11,142 nt of DNA, taken from the NCBI GenBank assembly GCA_023453655.1, contig JAEXTE010000082.1, positions 1 through 11,142 of the forward strand. Direction: 5' to 3'. The stretch is from Pseudomonadota bacterium (lineage in GTDB: Bacteria > Pseudomonadota > Gammaproteobacteria > Xanthomonadales > Xanthomonadaceae). Below the pieces are notes generated by a model. It ran no database searches, was not told the origin of the DNA, and saw only the letters and a program-made list of their open reading frames with translations. The position numbers were made by a program, and so were the translations under genes. Shown piece after piece: positions 6,480-11,142 of this stretch (the first letter of the stretch is position 1; every line of letters starts with the position of its first letter).

Positions 6480-9400
6480 TCAGAAGGTGTAGCGGATCGC
6501 CGCCATGTAGCGCGGGCTCTGGTCGAGCAGACGGACCATCTGCAGCTCGTTGCGCGAGCGCCAGCGGACATCCTCGCCCGTCAGGTTGATCGCTTCGAAG
6601 CCCACCGTCCAGTTGTCATCCAGCTGCTTGGTGACGCTCAGGTCCCACTGCTGGTACTCCTCGACGTAGAACGGGTTGGTCGCGGCCTGGTTGTTCGCCG
6701 AGATCAGGTACTCGTCGCGCCAGTTCCAGGCGAGTCGAGCGGTCCAGCCGAAATTTTCGTACATGAACACGACGTTGGCGGTATCGCTCAGGCCGGTCAG
6801 CGCGAACTGGTTGACGCCAGGCGCCGCACCATCGTCGATGCCCACGTCACCATTGACCTTGGTGTAGTTGGCCTGGATGCCGAACCCGCTGTCGCCGAAG
6901 AAGTACTGGCTGCCCAGCTCGAAGCCGTCGATGTTGGCCTTCTGCTGGTTGAGCGGACGGTTGACGTTGAACATGTACAGCGGGTCGTCCGGCTCGCCGA
7001 TGATCGCCCGGCCAGGCTGGCGGACCAGCTGCTCCATCGCCTCGAACTGGGCTTGGGTACCGGTGTAGGCCCCGAGGCCGCCGGTAACATCGGCGTTGCG
7101 CAGCAGCGCCACGGCGGTGAACAGCGCTACCGGGTTGGCGAGGCATGCGTTCACGCCACCGCCGCCGTTAGCCGCGATCTGCGCATCGCACTCCGGGCTG
7201 TTCAGGAAGGCGAGCGCGGCCTGGGCGTCCGGTCCTCCAGTGGGATCGCGCAGGCCATACAGGTTCTCCTGCACCTGGCTGTTGCCGATGAAGTTGTTGA
7301 CCCGCTTGTCGAAGTACGTCAACGAGATATAGCTGGCCGGAGCGAAGTACCACTCCAGCGCCACGTCGATGTTGTCCGATTCCAGCGGCAGCAGGCGGGG
7401 GTTCTGCGCGTTGCCGCCCGCACGGAAGCCAAGCAGCACCGAACCGTTGGGAGCGTTCGCGGTCGGGCCGGAGTAGAGGTTGCCGTACGGCGCGCGCGCG
7501 ATCGTCTGGCTGAGCGACACACGCCCCTTCAGCGAACTGGTGAAGTCCAGGCTGAAATCGAGGTTGGGCAGCCAGTAGCTGTACTCGGCCTCCTCCGCGA
7601 ACGGCTGCTGTTCCGCCGACGGCGTGATCGCGAAATCGTTGTCGCCGTTCCAGTTGATCGACTGCGGAACCTGGAGCGAGGAAACCGACCTGAGATCGGT
7701 CTGCTCGTAGCGCGCGCCCAGCACGAGATTGAACGGCATCGCGCCGAGCTCACCGTCGAACTCGTACTGCACGTAGGCGGCGCTGGTCTTCTCCTCGATC
7801 GTGTTGTCGTTGTTGTACTGGCCGTTGAAGTTCGACGGAGTGCCGTAGAAGCCGGTGGCCCACTGCGCCAGCTGGCTGGCATTGCCCCACCATGCGTTCT
7901 GCGGCGCGCCGTTGGTGCTGAAGTCGTCGAACAGGCCCGCGATGTTGATCGGACGGATCAGGTCCTGGAAGCCCGGCTCCTCGCCGACGTTGTTGACGCT
8001 CCAGTTGCCCAGCACCTGCTGGTTGTCGTTCGAGGTCAGCCGGCGCATCGTCACCTTGGACGAATCGACGCCGAACGACAGGCGGCCGTTGTCGAAGTCG
8101 AACGCGCCGTCGATCCGGCCCTGTTCGATCTTGCTGTCCTGGCGCGAGTACCAGATGCGCTGGATCTGGGTACCCACCTGCTCAGGCGGGAACTCCGGAT
8201 TGACCACCCCGTTGACGTTGTTGAACGCGTCGTCCGAGTTGGGCGAAGCCGGGTACCAGGTCCGGGCCATGATCGGCAGCCCGGTGTTGAACCAGTACTC
8301 CTGCGCCCAGTTGCCGCCGCAGTACGGGCCGCCCGCGGACTGGCAGGCGCTGGTGCCGGCGAAGGAGAAGGCGGTCGAGCTGGCACCCGTGATGGGATCG
8401 TTGGGCAGGCTCTTGTTCTCGGTGCGATGCGCGTCGAACTCGAAGCTCAGGCGGTCGGTCGCCTGCCAGACGGCGTTGAAGCCGATCGAGTCGAGCTTGT
8501 ACTTCTGCTCCTGGCGCTGCTGCTCGTAGCCGAAGTCCTTGGTTTCCACGATCTCGCGGATGTAGGTCGGCGTAGCGACCGGACCGTTCGTGTCGAACTC
8601 GATCCGCGTGAACGGCCCCTGCTGCAGCCACTGGGTCATTTCGCCGCGGTTCTCGGCGATCTCGTTGGTCGAGTGGGTGTAGTCGAGGGTCAGGGTGACC
8701 GCGTCGGTCGGGGCGAACTGCAGCACGCCCTGGGCGTTGATGCGCTGGCGCTCGAAATCAGAGAATGCATAGCGCAGGTCGGCCGGCATCGCGTAGAGCG
8801 AGCCTTCCGCCGGCGCGTTCACGACCTCGACCCGGTTGCCCCAGCCCGACGGAGCGCCGGTCCAGCGCTGGACGCGCCATTCGTTCTCGGTCGCCTGGAT
8901 CTCACCGCCCTTGCGCTGCTGGAAGCTGGTGCTGAGGCTGGCGCCCCAGCGCTTGTCGGCGCTGGCGAAGCTGATGATCGAGGAAAGCTCCGGCGTGATG
9001 CTGTCGCCGAGGACCTGGGACTGGTCGGAGCCCGCCTTGAGACCGGCGTTGAACGTCAGCCCCGCAGGCAGGTTCAACGGACGGCTGGTCAGGATGTCGA
9101 CCGTGGCGCCCATGCCGCCGCTCGGCACATCGGCGCGGCCGGTCTTGTAGACCGTGATGCCGCTGACCGCCTCGGACGCCAGCTGCGCGAAGTTGAAGCC
9201 GCGGGTGCCCGCGCCCGTACCGCCGGTGACGGCGTCACCGTTGCCGAACGCGTCCGCGCCCGGGATCTGGCGCCCGTTGAGCGTCACCATGTTGTAGCCC
9301 GGACCGAAGCCACGCGCGGTGATCTGCGCGCCTTCGCCGTTGCGGCGCTCGATCGAGATGCCGGTGATGCGCTGCAGCGATTCGGCCAGGTTGGTGTCGG

Positions 9401-9668
9401 GGAACTTGCCGATGTCCTCGGCGCTGATCGCGTCGACGACACCCGAGGTGTCGCGCTTGATCCCCATCGAATTCTCGAGGCTGTTGCGCAGGCCGGTCAC
9501 CACGATCGTGTCGAGCGTGGAGGCGTCCTGGGCAGCGGCCTGGGTCTGCTGGGCCACCGGCTCGTTCTGTGCCGGGTCCTGCGCGAATACGGGATTGATG
9601 ACGAGCACGCCACCCACGAAGGTGAACATGGCCTTCGACTTCAATCCCCTCAACTTCTTGTTGTTCAT
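6480..9668 (-). CDS. TonB-dependent outer-membrane receptor (Xanthomonas/Caulobacter type)
   Basis: This 1062-residue intact receptor imports a large or scarce substrate across the outer membrane using TonB energy. A signal peptide covers residues 1-29 (basic KKLRGLKSK start, hydrophobic core, VFA cleavage site before QD). A short Gln/Ala-rich linker leads to the TonB box DTIVVTG (53-59). The plug follows, with SAEDIGKFPDTNLAESLQR (82-100), an ITARGFGPGYNMVTLNGRQ block and GGMGATVDI. The rest is a large beta-barrel ending in the aromatic IRYTF with C-terminal Phe, the BAM recognition signal. Two Cys pairs lie in presumed extracellular loops. Length and the FPDTNLAESLQR block fit the TonB-Xanth-Caul subfamily, often tied to carbohydrates or plant or polymer breakdown products. 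The start at 9668 has GAGGA seven bases upstream. A LacI-type palindrome lies about 315 bases upstream, suggesting substrate-responsive repression. The actual ligand is unknown. Confidence 0.96.
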   Translation of the reverse strand: MNNKKLRGLKSKAMFTFVGGVLVINPVFAQDPAQNEPVAQQTQAAAQDASTLDTIVVTGLRNSLENSMGIKRDTSGVVDAISAEDIGKFPDTNLAESLQRITGISIERRNGEGAQITARGFGPGYNMVTLNGRQIPGADAFGNGDAVTGGTGAGTRGFNFAQLASEAVSGITVYKTGRADVPSGGMGATVDILTSRPLNLPAGLTFNAGLKAGSDQSQVLGDSITPELSSIISFASADKRWGASLSTSFQQRKGGEIQATENEWRVQRWTGAPSGWGNRVEVVNAPAEGSLYAMPADLRYAFSDFERQRINAQGVLQFAPTDAVTLTLDYTHSTNEIAENRGEMTQWLQQGPFTRIEFDTNGPVATPTYIREIVETKDFGYEQQRQEQKYKLDSIGFNAVWQATDRLSFEFDAHRTENKSLPNDPITGASSTAFSFAGTSACQSAGGPYCGGNWAQEYWFNTGLPIMARTWYPASPNSDDAFNNVNGVVNPEFPPEQVGTQIQRIWYSRQDSKIEQGRIDGAFDFDNGRLSFGVDSSKVTMRRLTSNDNQQVLGNWSVNNVGEEPGFQDLIRPINIAGLFDDFSTNGAPQNAWWGNASQLAQWATGFYGTPSNFNGQYNNDNTIEEKTSAAYVQYEFDGELGAMPFNLVLGARYEQTDLRSVSSLQVPQSINWNGDNDFAITPSAEQQPFAEEAEYSYWLPNLDFSLDFTSSLKGRVSLSQTIARAPYGNLYSGPTANAPNGSVLLGFRAGGNAQNPRLLPLESDNIDVALEWYFAPASYISLTYFDKRVNNFIGNSQVQENLYGLRDPTGGPDAQAALAFLNSPECDAQIAANGGGGVNACLANPVALFTAVALLRNADVTGGLGAYTGTQAQFEAMEQLVRQPGRAIIGEPDDPLYMFNVNRPLNQQKANIDGFELGSQYFFGDSGFGIQANYTKVNGDVGIDDGAAPGVNQFALTGLSDTANVVFMYENFGWTARLAWNWRDEYLISANNQAATNPFYVEEYQQWDLSVTKQLDDNWTVGFEAINLTGEDVRWRSRNELQMVRLLDQSPRYMAAIRYTF

Positions 9669-9689
9669 GGATATGTCCTCAGCACTGTT

Positions 9690-9773
9690 TTAGAGCGAAG
9701 AAAAGCGCGTCGCCGCACGCCGCGGCCGGGCGGCCACGCCAGTGCCGAAATTCCAGGTTCGATTCACCTTCAT
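9690..9773 (-). CDS. Possible 27-residue leader ORF upstream of the receptor
   Basis: An ATG at 9773 is preceded on the minus strand by GGGGAGGG (9788-9781) with a seven-base spacer, a better ribosome site than most in the window. It opens 27 codons (MKVNRTWNFG start, Arg-rich middle with RPRR, ends RFSSL) and stops with TAA 21 bases before the receptor ATG. No family is recognised. It could be a translated leader peptide, a chance ORF, or a purine-rich patch in an untranslated leader. Codon usage gives no strong support either way. Confidence 0.25.
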   Translation of the reverse strand: MKVNRTWNFGTGVAARPRRAATRFSSL

Positions 9774-9839
9774 TCGACTGCCCTCCCCGTTGATCATGAA
9801 TTCAGTAGGTGTTGCGACGTTGCGCCCTTCCTCCGGGCC

Positions 9840-9863
9840 GCGTGCCCCGCAAGCGCGGCACGC
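9840..9863 (-). repeat. Hairpin in the presumed receptor leader
   Basis: Perfect 7-bp arms GCGTGCC (9840-9846) and GGCACGC (9857-9863) enclose ten bases. It falls about 170 bases upstream of the receptor start, inside the presumed leader RNA. There is no T-run on the minus strand, so it is not a classical terminator. It may be chance in GC-rich DNA. Confidence 0.35.
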
Positions 9864-9981
9864 TTTCCAACAGACCCTCTTCATTCCCAACGCCCCGCCT
9901 TGCGACCCGCGTCCCGGTTCGGGACACCCGCCGCGTGTTGCACGAGGCTTCCAGCTTCCATGCCGTTACGGTTGTTATTAT

Positions 9982-9995
9982 TGTTAGCGCTAACA
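9982..9995. promoter_or_regulatory. LacI/GalR-type operator candidate upstream of the receptor
   Basis: TGTTAGCGCTAACA is a perfect 14-bp palindrome with a central CG, the form bound by LacI-family repressors. It sits next to an AT-rich run in otherwise GC-rich DNA, 313 bases upstream of the receptor ATG. It is the only palindrome of this quality in the intergenic stretch. No LacI-family gene is in the window, so the regulator would be encoded elsewhere. The palindrome is seen directly; its function as an operator is inferred. Confidence 0.65.
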
Positions 9996-10032
9996 TGTGC
10001 GCGGCGATTTGATAACACGGCGTTACGCGGGG

Positions 10033-10121
10033 TGTCACTTTGCGGTGCAGCAATGTCCTGTGCACCGCATGACAGCGCAGTCGTTACCCGGGCAACGGTC
10101 GCGCAAAGACGCCGACTGCGC
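10033..10121. repeat. Two adjoining inverted repeats
   Basis: The first repeat pairs TGCGGTGCA (10041-10049) with TGCACCGCA (10061-10069), and after a three-base bulge TGTCA (10033-10037) pairs with TGACA (10070-10074), giving 14 pairs in all. The second, starting at the next base, pairs GCGCAGTCG (10075-10083) with CGACTGCGC (10113-10121) around 29 bases that contain a near-palindrome. GGGGTTTT follows on the plus strand. They lie downstream of yqhA and upstream of the receptor's presumed promoter. They could act as transcription barriers or protein sites; neither has a proper T-tract on the minus strand. Confidence 0.5.
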
Positions 10122-10189
10122 GGGGTTTTCGCGGCACGGCGCACCATGCGCCCTCGTATGTCCCGCGGGGCAAGCCCGGTGGACGCCCC

Positions 10190-10210
10190 GGCAGGCGGAC
10201 CGCGCCTGCC
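10190..10210 (-). terminator. Hairpin after yqhA, possible weak terminator
   Basis: Perfect 8-bp arms GGCAGGCG (10190-10197) and CGCCTGCC (10203-10210) with a five-base loop start about 20 bases after the yqhA stop. No T-run follows on the minus strand, so this may only stabilise the 3' end or need Rho. Confidence 0.35.
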
Positions 10211-10229
10211 CTGTCAGTGAGCAGCGGGC

Positions 10230-10880
10230 TCAGTGCGCCGCGTGCTCGCGCTTGGTGCTGCTGCCGGTCATCAGCTTGTCGGTGTAGGCGATGCCGATGG
10301 CCGAGAGGATGAAGGCGCCGTGGATGATGGACTGCCACATGACGCCGGCCGCGGTCACCCTGGTGCAGGCGGGCGCGGCCAGCGTCAGTCCGTCCGCGAC
10401 CGCCCGCGCATGGGCGGCGAGCGCGTCGATGTACTCGCCCGACCCGCACAGCGGGCCGCCCACTTCGCCGGCGGCGATGAAAGTCTTGAGCAGGTGGATC
10501 GAGGAGATGCCGATGATCGCCATCGCCAGCTTCACTTTCAGCACGCTGGCGTTGACGTGGCTCAACCATTCCGGCTGGTCTGGATGGCCCTGCAGCCCGA
10601 GCCGCGACACGAAGGTCTCGTAGCCACCGACGATCACCATCACCAGCAGGTTGGAGATCATCACCACGTCGATCAGCCCCAGCACCAGCAGCATGATCCC
10701 CTGCTCGGTCAGCGAGTTCGCGTCCTGCACCAGGTGCATGAGCTCCTTGATGAAGAGGAACACGTACACGCACTGCGCGACGATCAGGCCCAGGTACAGG
10801 GGCAGCTGCAGCCATCGCGAACCGAAGATCACCCAGGCAAGGGGACGCAGGCTGGGAGTGGACGTGGTGGGCAGGGACAT
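10230..10880 (-). CDS. yqhA: YqhA/UPF0114 family inner-membrane protein
   Basis: This 216-residue membrane protein of the UPF0114 family (YqhA in E. coli) has unproven function. Four hydrophobic segments are at about 26-46, 61-84, 115-138 and 178-200. Family blocks are visible: [12 protein letters not shown] (21-32), [24 protein letters not shown] (69-92), [10 protein letters not shown] (126-135) and [19 protein letters not shown] (185-203). E. coli YqhA is about 164 residues; the extra length here is an insertion of about 40 residues between the third and fourth segments (140-178) with two cysteines (C145, C172), plus a longer charged tail. The ATG at 10880 gives the expected short cytoplasmic start; no clear Shine-Dalgarno is present. 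The gene stands alone, and its link to the receptor and halogenase genes is probably only neighbourhood. Confidence 0.88.
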   Translation of the reverse strand: MSLPTTSTPSLRPLAWVIFGSRWLQLPLYLGLIVAQCVYVFLFIKELMHLVQDANSLTEQGIMLLVLGLIDVVMISNLLVMVIVGGYETFVSRLGLQGHPDQPEWLSHVNASVLKVKLAMAIIGISSIHLLKTFIAAGEVGGPLCGSGEYIDALAAHARAVADGLTLAAPACTRVTAAGVMWQSIIHGAFILSAIGIAYTDKLMTGSSTKREHAAH

Positions 10881-11037
10881 GGGCGGGCGCGCAGGAAAAG
10901 AGCGCGGAGGTTAGCGACGTGCCGCGCGGCTGCCAAGCGCCCCGCCTGGGGCACCCGCGCGGGCATGTTGCAGCGCATCGGAATCGCCCCCGATCCAGGC
11001 GCCCGGGAAGGACCTCCGGTCGTTTCCGTGGAAAAGT

Positions 11038-11066
11038 TTGACAACGTTGTCACGAGCCCGTACAAG
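11038..11066 (+). promoter_or_regulatory. Promoter with overlapping LacI-type operator, reading off the right edge
   Basis: A perfect -35 TTGACA (11038-11043) is followed after 17 bases by TACAAG (11061-11066, four of six matches to TATAAT). The perfect 14-bp palindrome TGACAACGTTGTCA (11039-11052) covers the -35 and half the spacer. It resembles the NagR-type boxes described in Xanthomonas (TGACARCGYTGTCA core). A repressor there would block RNA polymerase. No start codon with a ribosome site follows before the window ends, so the controlled gene lies to the right. Confidence 0.6.
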
Positions 11067-11142
11067 CGTTGCGTCGCCGTACCCGGCGCGGCAGTGCGAG
11101 GAGAGGCGCGCTGCGGCGACGGTACGCGGGACAGGCGGCGGC

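Larger units (their letters stand above)
9669..10229. other. 561-base intergenic region between yqhA and the receptor gene
   Basis: No convincing full gene lies here. From right to left on the minus strand it holds a hairpin just after the yqhA stop, two larger inverted repeats (10033-10121), a perfect 14-bp palindrome beside an AT-rich run AACAATAATAACAAC, a 7-bp-arm hairpin (9840-9863), a short ORF with a good ribosome site, and the receptor's own ribosome site. The AT-rich patch around 9970-9995 is the most promoter-like part, but I see no good -35/-10 pair. If transcription starts there, the receptor message has a leader of about 300 bases. Confidence 0.6.

Noticed and set aside
6333..10220. 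1295-codon open frame on the plus strand opposite the receptor gene
   Set aside because: It is antisense to a receptor with a complete domain set and continues through intergenic DNA and the terminator. Its product is Arg/Val/Ala-rich without any recognisable domain, as expected when high-GC third positions suppress stops on the other strand.
10829..11065. 78-codon minus-strand frame upstream of yqhA
   Set aside because: It overlaps the start of yqhA in another frame, crosses the promoter and operator region, and has Arg/Pro-rich low-complexity sequence.
1..11142. CRISPR arrays, tRNA or rRNA genes, insertion sequences
   Set aside because: No regularly spaced direct repeats, cloverleaf-like segments, transposase motifs or flanking terminal repeats were seen by reading both strands.

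Overview
The window is high-GC Gram-negative DNA. The receptor family (the Xanthomonas/Caulobacter type of TonB-dependent receptor), the halogenase, SapC and DUF6445 set, and the protein sequences together point to the Xanthomonadaceae/Lysobacteraceae (Xanthomonas, Lysobacter or Luteimonas-like). The genus cannot be fixed from this stretch. All eight well-supported genes lie on the minus strand, so transcription runs from right to left.

Right edge to left edge: positions 10881-11142 hold no gene. They carry a plus-strand promoter candidate overlapped by a perfect 14-bp palindrome of LacI-family type, whose target gene lies beyond the edge. Next comes a YqhA/UPF0114 membrane protein (10230-10880). 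A 561-base intergenic stretch follows (9669-10229) with a second, different perfect 14-bp LacI-type palindrome, several hairpins and a possible 27-codon leader ORF. It leads into an intact 1062-residue TonB-dependent receptor (6480-9668), closed by a textbook intrinsic terminator (6409-6442). Past the terminator is a tight five-gene run with gaps of 2, 20, 1 and 7 bases: SapC family protein, JmjC/cupin_8-like oxygenase, two tandem flavin-dependent 'tryptophan halogenase' paralogues, and a DUF6445 protein. At the left edge is the N-terminal part of UvrD helicase, which looks as if it has a leaderless transcript.

The receptor, SapC, cupin, halogenases and DUF6445 form a locus type that recurs in xanthomonads, caulobacters and sphingomonads and whose physiological job is not settled. 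The receptor would bring a large substrate across the outer membrane. The five downstream proteins lack obvious signal peptides, so halogenation and oxidation probably happen in the cytoplasm. The window shows no flavin reductase, inner-membrane transporter or catabolic enzyme. The sequence shows the parts and their coupling; the substrate and product are unknown.

The most distinctive details are the two halogenase paralogues, one with canonical motifs and one with changes in two family motifs; two different putative Fe(II)-dependent oxygenases in the same operon; and the strong terminator that separates the receptor from the enzymes.
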